Shown one piece after another: positions 1 to 15,697 of a DNA stretch of 64,000 nucleotides (within the stretch, counting starts at the first letter, position 1; each line of letters begins with the position of its first letter). This DNA is from Stichopus chloronotus. Its lineage: Eukaryota; Echinodermata; Holothuroidea; Aspidochirotida; Stichopodidae. Location: the NCBI GenBank assembly GCA_021234535.1, contig CM037846.1, positions 12,168,705 to 12,232,704 on the forward strand. Reading direction: 5' to 3'. Below the pieces are notes generated by a model. It did no database searches, had not been told where the DNA came from, and was given only the letters and a program-made list of their open reading frames with translations. The position numbers and the translations under genes are program-made.

Positions 1-2994
1 TATTAACGGCGAATGCCACTTTCCAGATTACATTTTCAACAAATGTATGCATTTTACTCACTAATTCACTGTGATATATTTAGACCCTTACGGGGCCGCC
101 GATTACGGTTCACAGTATATTGTCATCCGGTTCAGCAGTATTATACGTCCACAGTCTATCTATGATCTCTTATTCTTTTTGAAGTTTTTTTTTTTACCCT
201 GGTAGAATTCTATTTTTGACCCACAATCATGAATAAGTAAGCAAACACCGACGTGTTTTCGTGATTGTATATTTAACATCCTCGGGTTGCTTTCAAGTGA
301 AGGCAAAACCACTCGCTGCACTTTCTTTTTACGTTACGTGCTGACTATATCTCTTCCGAAAGAAAAGTTGAATAATCTGCGGTTTAAACCTCATTAGAAT
401 TATTTCGTCTTCATAAGAGGAGCTATTTTCGAACCACTTAGCTAAAATTCTTCTCGGGGTAAAGCCACAGCCGTTGTTGTTTGCTTGTTGGTTTGTGTAT
501 AGTACAATATGGGATGCCAGCTGTACTTTGTAGCAAAGTGGACTGGACTGAGAAGTTGCACGTTAGATGAAAGGGTTCATCAGAGATAACGCTTTTTCTA
601 AATTTGTCACTTTCTTCTTTTTTTTTCTCTTCCCCTTATGTATGATCAAACGAGGTTTTGTTAACAGGCTATGAAACGTTCTTATGTGAAAATTTGCGAA
701 TGAAAAAAAATGTAGATCGAACGGTTTTCAGCAAACTTAATTTTTTTTCCTTGACAAATTGAAAATTAATTCATTCCACAAATGGAAGGTTAGACGAGGC
801 TTTGTCGTGTCAGGTGTACACGAAAAATAATTGTAGGCATAGAAGTACTACCACTTGCTACTGTCAAGAAATCTGTGTCATGGACTACCTGCACGTGGTG
901 AGATTGTCCCCTGAAGCAACCTGTTTGTGTTGACCAAAGTCCTTGTACTCTTTGGAACTCGTAACAGTGTTGCATGCCAGATGCTCTGATGCTTATTATA
1001 CCCTGCATTCTAAAATTGAAGAGGTATATAGGCTCTTTTTGGAGGCCTTTTCCGAAATTTGAAAAAAAAACTGAAAAGTATAACAAAGATAAGCAGAAAC
1101 ACAACAAAAAATGAAATTTGACTGAATGCAAAGTTGGAACAGATGTCAATTGAACAAACGACAGCGAATCTAAGTAATTGAGTCAATCAATAGGGCCTTC
1201 ATACTTTTATTTTTATCAAGAGAAAAGGAAAACATTATTACCAATATTTTTTATCCAAATTGAGGTAAAATGAAAAAACTCTCAGTAGTTAAGCCCGATA
1301 TGTAGCTAAAACTTTTTGATGTTTCTTTTTTTCCCTTTGCATCTTTTCTCAAGGGAATCAGATGCGCAGTTTGAGATTTCTATACCGCCATACGTATATG
1401 ATATCTGTTTCTGGCGTTTCGGTTTTATTACTTTTTCCCTTTTAGTAAAAAAAAAATAGAAATGTTATTTGATATACCGCTTTCTGGGATTATGTTCTTC
1501 CTGTAATGAATTGCCTCCCTGCAGTGGTACGCAAAGTCCATAAGTAAGGGTAAGTTTCCGTTAACCATTATTACTACATCGGCCAATTGAGATGCCTTTT
1601 AATCATTATTGATTTTACACTGATTATGAAAAAGCTCAAATTCAAGACTAACTTTCCAGCATCCCAGCCAGCGCTTTGTTTTCCTTTTTTTTTTCTATTT
1701 TCGCAACGTCCTGAGTCAGAACTTACTGTTCGTCAAGTCTCCTGATTTTGGTGATGTAATACACTAATATAGCGATCCATACGCAGTTGGTTCCGTAAAC
1801 AGATAATGGTATCAGTACGGGTTATCATAAGGCGAAAATAACAAGTCTAACAGGATAGCTGGATATCTCTCTAAGCAGTAAGAAATTATCCTTCACCCCC
1901 CCCCCTTCCCTCCATACGCCTGATCAGGGCCGAGTTTTGTCGATTCCACTTATGTAAATACATACATACATTAATTTATTTATCACACCCGACGACTGAT
2001 GTTTACATTTGTTTAGAGGTAAAAATGAAATACTACTCTCTTTTTCCCTTTAATTTTGGTATGTCCAACCCTTCATATTTTTACGATTTGTTTTTTTTTC
2101 CCCACCGATTGCTCAGACAGAATGACGGCGTGCAAATATAATTAAATAAAACTCATTTTATATAGTGGTACAAACTTCCGCGTGGTACTTCATCAAGAAA
2201 AAAATAAAAGAAGAAAAAGGAATATTAAGTACTCGCAATTCGATAACTATCCTATGTTATCCACAGCGCGATATATTAAAACTGTGTTAAAATGCTCACA
2301 CAATACTAGGAGACAGATCCTCTTATATATGGCTGCTGTTGTTGTAAATACTTTCTAAAATCTAAAAAAAAAACGTTGAAAATTTGCTGTTTAGTGAAAC
2401 TAGTGTTTTTTTTTCAATGTTTAGGCAGTTTTATAATGTTTTTGTTTTTAATTTGCGGAAATGTAATCTTCACCCTATAGAATTATCCTTTCGCCTGCTT
2501 TTGTTCTCCTTGGTGGTATTTATTACGTCATATACACCGGCGTGGCAAGAAATTGACGTATTAATTGGCACCAAATGGTCAGCATGGCTACATATGCATG
2601 GAAAATCCACTGAAAGGATAGATATTTCAAAAGCTATTATTTTCCGACTTTTCTCCGTAAGCTTTACAACTAACTACTACCAGTGGTTTGCGTCATGCAC
2701 GGAGAAATGATAACGCCATCTATACCGTGAACTATGTAATTCAAGTTCCACTTGAACTGTTGACTTCACACCTTTCCTCAGTACTATACCTACAACCTCA
2801 CCATTAGTACATTCGAAATGTGTAATGACGTGCACGTGTCAAAGAAGAGATAGCCTCGAGACAAAAATTAGTCAAAGCATGCAGCCGAGGCAGAAGTGCA
2901 CGTGATTTGCATTCTCAATACGATGGTTAATTGGACCTGACAACACCACTGCCATACATCCATCTGTGAAACTCCCTTTGCATGTAAATAATAC
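1..2994. other. Intronic or flanking DNA, nothing recognised
   Basis: AT-rich sequence with T and A runs and a C run at 1897-1907. The missing receptor exons would lie in this direction on the minus strand, but no TM5-TM7 motif was recognised by eye. The frame at 790-1149 (minus) matches no family. Confidence 0.6.
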
Positions 2995-3153
2995 CTATAT
3001 GTCTATATATTTGCCTATATATGCCTATATATATATATGCCTTTACATGCCTATATATGTGCCTTTACATATGCCTATAAATATATGCCTATATATATAT
3101 ATTTGCCTATATATATATATGCCTATATATATATATATGGCTATATATATATG

Positions 3154-3223
<70 letters not shown>

Positions 3224-3226
3224 TGC
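2995..3226. repeat. ATGCCTATATAT and TA/TAGA compound microsatellite
   Basis: Irregular units of ATGCCTATATATAT are followed by about 20 TA dinucleotides and then about nine TAGA units (3187-3222). Frames across it encode only low-complexity Tyr/Ile repeats. Confidence 0.95.
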
Positions 3227-3264
3227 TCATCGAATAGAGCTTAAAGAAAGCCCACGAGATAACA

Positions 3265-3272
3265 CGTACGGA
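3265..3272. repeat. Target-site duplication, left (hAT element at 3273)
   Basis: CGTACGGA, identical to 4041-4048. Confidence 0.9.
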
Positions 3273-4040
3273 CAGTGGCGGCGCCAGAATGTCAGACTTG
3301 GGGGGGGGGGGGCAAACTGAGTTCAGAGGAAAATGTTTTTTTTGGGGGGGCAAAGATTCCCGCCTTAGAGCCCCTGGTGGGTTCCAGGGGCAAAGCCCCG
3401 GTGGGGATGCAGGGGGCGAAGCCCCCGGAAGCTCTGAGGTTTCAGCATATCTCTGGGTGGAAAATTAAGCCCCAAGAGAGGTATATTATTTATCTTTATA
3501 TTACTTATTTTTTCGGTTGACCGTACTCCGAGGTTCCCAACTTTTTTCTTTGGGAGTACCATTTCACATTTACGCGGTACCACCGAGTACACAAACACAC
3601 GGGCACACACACATAGGCTATATACACTTCCATTCCATTCCTATGTTTAGGAAAACAACGACATTCCTGTATTTAGGAAAACAACCACCTACCCGCCCTT
3701 CCCTTATGCTGGACGGTAAACATTCCAGACAAAATTGATCTGACTAGGCTGGCCTACTGTTGAAGTGGCTACGGCATGATATGAAAACTGTCAACCTGTG
3801 TAACATAAGTTAGGCATTTATCAATCATGGTTACCCGGAAGCTGTTCCGGAAGCTGTTCGTATTCAGTCCAATGCCAATACATAGTTTTGTGATTAAATT
3901 AATTTTAGATGAGTACAAGATCTGATTGGGAAGGGTGAGAGCAACTGGGGAGGGGGCAACTGGGGGGAAGGAAACAATAAGGAGGGGCAAATTCCCCTTC
4001 ATGCCAACCCCCCCCCCCCCCACCCGTAGCGCCGCCACTG
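3273..4040. mobile_element. Non-autonomous hAT-type DNA transposon (768 bp)
   Basis: It starts CAGTGGCGGCGCCAG and ends with the reverse complement of CAGTGGCGGCGCTAC, giving 12 perfect terminal bases. It is flanked by a perfect 8-bp duplication CGTACGGA at 3265-3272 and 4041-4048. The subterminal regions are strikingly asymmetric: a run of G and GGGGG-rich hairpins on the left (3300-3440) and a C run on the right (4009-4021). Internal GC is higher than the flanks. No transposase is encoded; internal frames such as 3769-4191 minus cross the element end and are not genes. It sits in the intron downstream of receptor exon 2, or beyond the gene. Confidence 0.9.
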
Positions 4041-4048
4041 CGTACGGA
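4041..4048. repeat. Target-site duplication, right (hAT element at 3273)
   Basis: CGTACGGA, identical to 3265-3272. Confidence 0.9.
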
Positions 4049-7000
4049 TGCAAGAATAAGAGGAGTGCCTTTCCACATTTTCCACTATATACCGTACGGC
4101 TGCAAATCGAGTGAGCATGCCAAATAAATAAATAAATAAAATCTAGAAGGGGTTTTCCTTTTATGTGATTGTCACATCTGATCACTATCAATCCAGGCTT
4201 GTCACACTATCAATGATCATCTTTGGCGCGAAGAGCAGAGAAAGCAGAAAGGAAAATGACAATAAGGCGCGATATCATCAGACGGTCGCAGATCAAAATG
4301 TTTATGAAATCGCAAATTGCCGACTCACCCGTGCATGACATATTCAGGTCGAATCGATATTACTGCAATATGTTGCAGTCAAACATCCCTCTTCTTTTTT
4401 GTTTCGTTTCCGACGACAGGCAGTAGAAAATTCAAGGTGTCTCATAAACTTCTAAGTTATTCGAGCCATTTCTGCCATAAAATTCGTTTTGACAACTGGG
4501 ATCTTTCTCAGTATAAACTGCATTATCCGTCTTGAAAATTTGTAGACCTTGTCATTATTTGAGTGCGTGAAGTTAATGCCAGATAGAGAGAACCGAATGA
4601 ACACGACGAGGAATCGCAAGAGGTTTTTCGAAGGTATTTCACACAATCACGATGGCAAGAATTTGAATGATATGCATACATGTGTTGAAGATTTTATTTG
4701 ATTTGTATGCATAAAATGAAAAAAAAAAAAAAAAAAACTGACCGGAATCGGGTGATCTGTGTGACTTCACAGTTTGGTTGACTAATAGCTGCCATTGCCG
4801 TAAGCCATTACCAACCTTTGCCGTCAGTGAAAATTTATTAAATATAATGCAACCTGATAAACACCCCTAAAAAAGGGAAACAAATGGCACACGTCACAGG
4901 CCAAAGGAAAGCGGAAAAACAACAGCAATGAAATGTTTTTTTTATACAGAATCATCAAACTGAATTACAGATAAGAAATATTTTTTCAGAATATTGTGAA
5001 ATTTCGTTGTTTCAATAAGTTCCTCCTTGACAAGCAAAAATCACATATCGTAACTAGCAAGTAAGTTCTGCATACTGTAACGCTTTTTATGGCCAAATAA
5101 GCTGTCGGAATTTCAGCCTGCTGTTTCAGAGTGCAAAGCATTCACCTTTTTTTCTTATTATCAATTGCAGGTTCCCTCAAAAGAACCGGGAATGACCTCA
5201 TACCACGCTCATTGAAATCACAGTTTGCGCACAGGGATGAGAGAAAGTTATCAAAAAGAAATAAACAATTATTTCGTCTTACCCCGACGAACATCTCGGG
5301 AATAGTAAACATTATACAATGAAAAATTTTTGTGTAAGCCTTTTCTCTTTCTTTTTTGGTTTGGACTCGTTCCTTCTTCCTCATTTTGTTTTTTTTTCTT
5401 TCTTTTTGCCCTCAAGCAAAGTCGACTAAGCTGTGATTGCAATGAACCTTCTAATGCCTTACCTACACGATACAGTAACAACAATTGTAAGCAGCCGCTG
5501 CATAGATCGATCGGCATTGTGAGGCGCAGGTGCGTCCCTCCAGGGTACAAAGGAGCGAACGGAAACGAAAAATGAAGAGACAACAAACAATTTTTTAACT
5601 GCTTACATACATTTGGGTCATTGCCGCTGATTTTTTATTTTGTTTTTGTTTTCACGCTGTTGTTTTACGTTCCCTTTTGTCATCGTCTTAAATAGATTGT
5701 ATCAGTTAGCAAACATTAACTTAAATCTTTGGTAAAAGACAAGAGAAAAAAAATAGACAAAAAAGAAAGGAAGACTGATACTGAGGGGACCCATGAATGA
5801 AAATCAATCAAATATGCAAATATTGAACGGACCTAGTTATAGCTGTCTAGCTTTATAGAAAGATATATAGATAAACACTGCAAATATTGTCGATAACGTT
5901 TGCTCCCCGGACTGACGATGCAAACACTTTATAATTTAATACTTTGGTGCAGCTGAGGTTAACGGTTGCCCATGTACCGTATTCGGCATGGAACATACTA
6001 CATTATATAAAATTGAGAATATTGACGGTATCTTCGTTTCTTCTTTTGAACTGTCATTCCCTACCATCGATTATACTGTAATACGGTACACGTCTTTTTC
6101 ACTTTCATTGGTAGTTTTCAAAATAACCTGGCTTGTTAGTGTTTCTCCATCCCGGATTTCGAACAAGCCACAAAATTGTTTCCCTTTCATTGGCTCACAA
6201 GTATTTTGTCTTTATTTCAACAGAACTATAGCAAGCTCCATGTTCAGATCCTATGATACAAGTTTGGAGGTATTTTCGTTCTTCATGCAGGTTTACTGAG
6301 CTACGTGCGCTGATATATAGCTAACACTGTATAAGCAAACGTATGCATGCAGTTACCCTTTACATCTTTATATATTACTACATGCTGCGTTTGTGTGGCT
6401 TCAAACCATAAATGATAATACACACCCGAAAAAGGAGAATAAAGTTCGATCACATTAATCCTTGATATAAATCCCGCTGTTTTCAAAAGTGGTTTTACAG
6501 ACAATTAAGGGCTAGACTATAACTAGGACAAGATGCTAATTTTCACCCATTTCCAGTTTGGAACACTCCAATAAAGAAAAGAATGAGAAAGAGAGAGAGA
6601 GAGAAAACCCCAACAGTTACCGGGATATAGGACAAGAAACAAACAAAATGAAAAATTAAGGTACCACACAAGGATTAAATGAAACACTCCTTTAGCCTAA
6701 AGCTACCGTTCATGTCAAGAAAGTAAACAGTAAAGTGTGTTCATCTTTACCTAAACTAGCAGATGGTTAGACGAAGTAGATTTGTGTGACTTCATCTTAA
6801 AGCTGAGTGAAAGAGGATGGGAGGGTGGGGGGAACGGATACATGCTGCCTTATGGTAACATTGTACAAATATTCTGATGTTAACGTGGATTACTTTACGA
6901 CCAAACGAATTAGTTTCATCGATGCAGGGAGCGGTCATGGACTTTGCAAGATACCATAGAATGTTATACTGAAAGGTATCATGAACTATCTCCTATCTCT

Positions 7001-7369
7001 CCATCGAATGTATTCCATTTTGAAGGGAGGGAATTCCAATTTAAAGTGTGATTTCGGGTCGTGATTTAAAGTCAGCTTTGCATGATGAATGCCTAACATC
7101 TAATCGCTCGGGGAAGCTGGATGAACGTAAGTCAGGGCAGGATTTTGATAAGCATTGGCCATTTATGCATGAGGACGTGCCAAGGGTCCCTCAAGAATGA
7201 AAACAAAAATGATTTATGGTAATGATTTCTCAAGCGGTAAAACGGTCATACTCATGCGTATATTTGGATGATTGAAGGATAGGTGAGATATCACACTAGT
7301 TTCAGTAAGACGATGCTTAGCATTGTGAACGTTGAGAACCCGTAGAGTGATATCATTATCGATTGGTGG
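4049..7369. other. Non-coding stretch, nothing recognised
   Basis: Contains an A run near 4721-4737, a GA repeat at 6591-6604, and only short, compositionally biased frames. Confidence 0.6.
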
Positions 7370-7425
7370 TGATCGGCGATGATCGGCGATGATCGGCGGC
7401 GATCGGCGGCGATAAGCGGCGATAA
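7370..7425. repeat. GATCGGCG short tandem repeat
   Basis: GATGATCGGC and GGCGATCGGC decamers repeat about five times. The tract is locally GC-rich compared with its surroundings. Confidence 0.8.
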
Positions 7426-7492
7426 CCGGTATTCGGTCATTCGATTGATCGAAGAATACATGGACGATGGCAACGAAGTGTCACATACTCAC

Positions 7493-8060
7493 ATGAACGA
7501 CAAAAATGATTACGTCACAGATGTAATCTTTGAAAATGATTGTAGAAATACTCACAAAAAAGAGGTGATTACATACACAGAGATGTAATCTTTGAGAATG
7601 ATTGCATAATTACTTTCACAACCAAGTGGTGATTACATGTACAGAAGATGGAATCTTTGAAATGATTAAACCAATAATTACACAACTAAGATCTGATTAC
7701 ACAGGAGATATATTAAAAGCACACAACCATACGGTGATTACCCAAAAAATGTTATCTCTGAAAGTCGGGTTGTATCAATAGAGACCAAAAAGGCGTGATT
7801 ACACGAAGATTTTATGAAAATGATCGTACCAGTGCTCACGGACACAAAAAACTGTGGTTACACCGAAGATGCAATCTTTGAAAATGATTAAACCAATACA
7901 CACACAACCAAATGGGGATTACATAGGGACGTTATCTCTGAAAATCATTACTACACTAATACATCCAAGACTAAATAGTGATGACATGAAAAAGCGATTG
8001 TACCAATACTCACCCACGCCACCGAGCGGATGGGTGATTGCACGACAGAGGACTAAAGAA
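7493..8060. repeat. About 60-bp diverged minisatellite next to receptor exon 2
   Basis: About nine diverged units each begin GATTACA-like and continue with ATGTAATCTTTGAAAATGATT, then AATACTCAC, then CAACCAAATGGT variants. Units vary from about 40 to 65 bp. The array ends about 65 bp from the exon 2 donor. On the minus strand the ATACTCAC element reads GTGAGTAT, the same octamer as the real donor. Confidence 0.8.
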
Positions 8061-8125
8061 TGACGAAACAAAACATTTCAAGACGATTATTGACGAATAA
8101 AGTATCACACTTGACGTATACTCAC

Positions 8126-8261
8126 ATATCCAAATAATTACGATGATTACCGAAACCATTCGCGTTGATCTGTTTTGCATCGATTTTAGAGGACGCACAA
8201 TCGCCTGGTAGCGATCGACGCTCATAGCCGTCAAAGTCAAACAAGTCGCTTGGGCCGTCAC
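8126..8261 (-). CDS. Kisspeptin-type GPCR, second coding exon (TM3, DRY, ICL2, start of TM4)
   Basis: This 136-bp exon continues the receptor from residue 123. It starts after a pyrimidine-rich acceptor (ttttcgtctgttccag, AG at 8263-8262) and ends at the donor GTGAGTAT (GT at 8125-8124), with 45 codons plus one base, so the next intron is phase 1. It encodes the cytoplasmic half of TM3 with QATCLTLTAMSVDRY, that is D138-R139-Y140, then an intracellular loop rich in Arg and Lys and the first turns of TM4 ending in IIWI. The string QATC-LTAMSVDR is characteristic of kisspeptin receptors (GPR54 family); vertebrate members have DRW where this one has the canonical DRY. The phase-0 junction with the exon at 42692 reads MMH/VTAQATC, without gap or frameshift. 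Tandem repeats lie on both sides: a 30-40 bp repeat upstream in the intron (8503-8872) and a 60-bp repeat downstream (7493-8060). The next exon was not found, so the gene is partial in this window. Confidence 0.85.
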
Positions 8262-8502
8262 CTGGAACAGACGAAAATGCAATCAGCTAAGAGCATGCAT
8301 CATTTGAAATAAGACGAAAATTGTTTTTGAAATGGCAAATATTCCTTTATTCTGCAAACAGTCTTAAGGAATCTCTGTCCTTGATTGGGAAGATTTTGAA
8401 AGGGGGAGGGTGGGGGAAGGTGATGTATGTATGAGAATGGCTTTCAGGTGTCATTAAAAAATGTATTCTTCAAAGACAGTGAGCATAGGAACAGACTGTT
8501 AT

Positions 8503-8872
8503 CTGAGAGCATCCTTTGGTCAAATCTTAGGTCAATTGAGAGAATTCTTTTGTCAAACTTAAGTTCAGTTGAGAGATTCCCTTGGTCGGTCAAATTGTAG
8601 GTCCAACTGAGAAAATCCTTTGGTCAAACTTCACGTCAGCTGAGATCATCTTTAAATTTCTTCAAACTTTAGGTCAGCTGAGAGATTCATTTGGTCGGTC
8701 AAATTCTAGGTCAGCTGGAAAAAAATTCATTGGTCAAAATTAAGGTCAGCTGAGATCATCCTTAAATTTTATCAAACTTGAACTTAGTTGAGAGAATCCT
8801 TTAATCAACCTCAAAGGTCAGCTGGGAGAATTCCTCCGGTAACAATGAAGATCATCTGAGATAATCCCGTGG
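8503..8872. repeat. 30-40 bp minisatellite upstream of receptor exon 2
   Basis: About ten diverged units of the type GGTCAAACTTAGGTCAGCTG followed by AGAGAATCCTTT. Some units have an extra GGTC, and two share ATCATCTTTAAATTT. The array lies in intron 1, starting about 240 bp from the exon 2 acceptor. Confidence 0.85.
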
Positions 8873-9660
8873 CTGACTTTTGCTCGTTTTATTCAATTTC
8901 TATTCATAAGTTTACAGGTTGAATGTTTTGACTCCTTTGGATAAAAAACTGTTTATCAACTCATGTCAACTCTTTGTCCACTATGTCTTTGTGCTGTCTA
9001 TGTCTATTACAGCAAAGAAACCTTTTCTGGAGACCATTTCGAAATTTACCCATAATGCAATTTTGAATAATGCTTTATAAGATGTTCCTACTTACAAACT
9101 CTTGTAGTAAACCTGCATGACGAATTTCAAATATGAATATTTTTCTTATATTGCCTGAGTCGCCTCCAACTTTTCACTAAAACTCTGATATCAATTAAGT
9201 TGGCTATTTGACCAACGTGTAAAAAGTACTAGGAGGAAAGGACACTTCTATTGCAGGCCGATTTTGCAATAATTTGAATTTTCTGTGTGAGCTCTAATGA
9301 ATGCCTCAGGGGAACGCAAAAACCGGTGATATCGTCTGCCTTAATTATATACATACATAAGAAACAACATTATTTTCTTTATCACACGTGGAAAGCGTTC
9401 GTATTTATGAACAGAAGCAAAAGAATGTGCTTGAAATAAAATTGCATTTCCCAATTGAAGCTTTCAGTTCATTTGCAACGTACATTGGAAACTAATGAAA
9501 CATTCCGAAAGATTCATCCTCAAAGGGCCCTGCTTGCTGAATACGATTGCAAAAAGGAAATTGAAGCTTTCAATGAACTCTCGCCACAATTATACTTTTC
9601 ATAGAAACAGCTACTGTAATCACTCGCCTGAAGAATTTGCAGGATTACCTGGCAGAAATT

Positions 9661-13529
<3,869 letters not shown>

Positions 13530-13650
13530 TTTTTTTTTGGTTAAGGCATTAGACTTGCACTCGAGTGGTCAAGGGTTGGACTTGGAATCCACGTATAGGT
13601 ATCTATCCAAACGTACTTCTCCAGCCCCCTGCCCTCCCTCCCCCATTCCC
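13530..13650 (+). repeat. tRNA-Ser-like sequence, possible SINE head or tRNA pseudogene
   Basis: GAGTGGTCAAGGGTTGGACTT and the following GGAATCCA (13563-13593) closely follow the A-box, D-arm and anticodon arm of a class II (serine-type) tRNA. The segment just upstream, GGTTAAGGCATTAGACTTGCA (13538 onward), repeats the same pattern, so the head seems duplicated. The B box is poor (GGTATCTATCC) and no acceptor stem pairs, so this is not a functional tRNA gene. Confidence 0.35.
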
Positions 13651-15335
13651 TGCCCAGTGTATTTAAACAGGTTCTTAAAAGGGACCCGACGGCAACGGGG
13701 GACTTGGTGACAGCTTTTCCTAGTTCCAATCGAACAGAGGTAATGCTGCACGGCGCCTCAATCAGCGATTAGTTGAAAACATGCGATCTATACGGAACGA
13801 GCTTATCTTGTGTGAGAAAATAGCGTAACTGTAGGTTTTTTCTTCCTTCTAAAATTTTATTTGCAGATGTCAGACAATTTGATGGGTAAAGGGACGTCAA
13901 ACAGTTGAGAAAACAAACCGAATGGTTTGGGGGCAATGTTTGGTTACAGTATTTCCACGAGGTCTACGTGTTATCACGCTGCATAAACTTAGGCTTTGCC
14001 GTGGAATGTACGTTTGCTTTCCTTAGCCACGAGTCAATAATCAAATTTAATAAACCATCTTCATATCTTTAATCAATTAAATGAAACGAAAAGAAAGAAA
14101 AAAAAAGTGCCAGATTTTCCAGACAATGTCCCATGCACGGACGCTTCGGCAGGTACGTATCATCTGTGCCTATGTACTCAATTGCTTTTTTTTTTTTTTT
14201 ACAATAACCTAGAAGCTGGAAAATTGTACGAGTGGACTTAAATAAGTTTTGTATTTTATCGGTCACCAAATGGGGATTCTGTCGAAATTCAATGCATTGC
14301 ATATCATTACCTTTATCACTGCTATGTCGTGCTTTGCCATGCAGTTGCATGAAACACATTTTTTTTTTCGTCCGAAGCAATTTCAACGTCAGATGTCGCA
14401 AAGAGGTACTTACAGTTTTGTTAAAATACAACACAATTTCTGGTTCGAAAGCTAACCGCGATCACAGGAATGGTTGAACTCCTAGATACGGTTTCGTTAA
14501 GCAAGAGCTTACCAGTTACATTATCAATTGACCATGCTGTAGTGTGATGTGTGTGTTTCATAAGTTGCTCTAAAAAAACAAGAGAAAAAAAATACGATTT
14601 TACGATAAAATATATCTGCCATGTTGTCATTTGAAGAATAATGGCAGACGGAAAGAAGACATTGTTGGACGACAAAACAAAGTAATTCAATAAATGTGAA
14701 CCACTGTCGTATGTCTTTATATGTCACAATAGGCATAGAGAATCTCTTTATTTAAGCCCCTGTCTGGGTTTTTCAGTAAAAACTAACCGGCAGCAAGAGA
14801 TGTTGTCCCATGTTCCTTAAAACTAAGTTAGCCAGTACAACATGACTTTCAGTTTGGGACAAAAGAAGTATAAAGAAGGGTGAAAACCAATTAAAAAGGA
14901 GAAAAGAAACGTCTTGTAACGGCTACACACATTAACAGATTACAAGGACAGCTTCGCATTATTATTCAGAAAATGAAATTTCCTATTCGTGTCTCGGAGA
15001 GAAATTACTCTGAAAGATGCTAAATTGCAGAAGGAGCTTCTGAGTAGTTTAGAAGCGTCTACATCGTCCTGAAGTTCACATACCTTGTTTTTCTCAGTTT
15101 GATCTTCATTTTCTGGCGACTGAGTATATATTTCTTTGTACAAAGTCAGCTTGGGTCTTTATGGCACTGGAAAGTAACAGGGGATGAGTATCTGTTCTTG
15201 GTCCTTGTGTTGTATATCTCCATAACGTAACATTAAACACAGAAAAGGTCTCTTAGACAAAATAGGTCTGTGACAAAACCATCTGTTGGACAGCTGGAGT
15301 GGAAGAGGAGGCGCACGTGGTTCGTCTTCGCTTAA

Positions 15336-15693
15336 AGGGAAATAGGGCGTTTAGAATACACCAACATATCACACAAAAGAAAATAGCGGTAGCCATTGTT
15401 AAACCATTCAGTCTCATCAATAATCATCTACCAAACTTATATCTTCTCAAAGCCGTTATGCATGTAATGAGAATTTGATAAGTAACGGAAGATGCGTCAT
15501 TTGAATTTTGAAAAGTTTGGGTGAACAAATTATTGTTGAGTAACAAATAACTGAATTTCTATCTATGAGGAGCTTAGTTCTTGAAAAGAAGGCTACTGTC
15601 CTTCCTTATTTTGAATAATCTATCATTCTACGTCCACAAACATTGGTTTCAAAAATATGGATGTTTTCTCTAAGACAAACGCCCTATTTCCCT
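15336..15693 (+). mobile_element. TTAA-type MITE, copy A (best preserved, 358 bp)
   Basis: Terminal inverted repeats AGGGAAATAGGGCGTTT are perfect over 17 bp at both ends, and TTAA flanks each end (15332-15335, 15694-15697). The interior is non-coding and AT-rich. TTAA duplication suggests mobilisation by a piggyBac- or Kolobok-type transposase; a TA-duplicating family with slightly longer ends is an alternative reading. Copies B, C and D in this window share the interior, so this is a real family. Confidence 0.85.
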
Positions 15694-15697
15694 TTAA

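Noticed and set aside
790..1149. Minus-strand frame as a possible 3' receptor exon
   Set aside because: It lies on the right strand and side, but has no TM6 CWxP or TM7 NPxxY motif and its composition is not that of a receptor.
3769..4191. 140-codon minus frame near 4 kb
   Set aside because: It crosses the right end of the hAT element and its target duplication, so it cannot be a conserved gene, and it contains Gly/Pro runs from the C tract.
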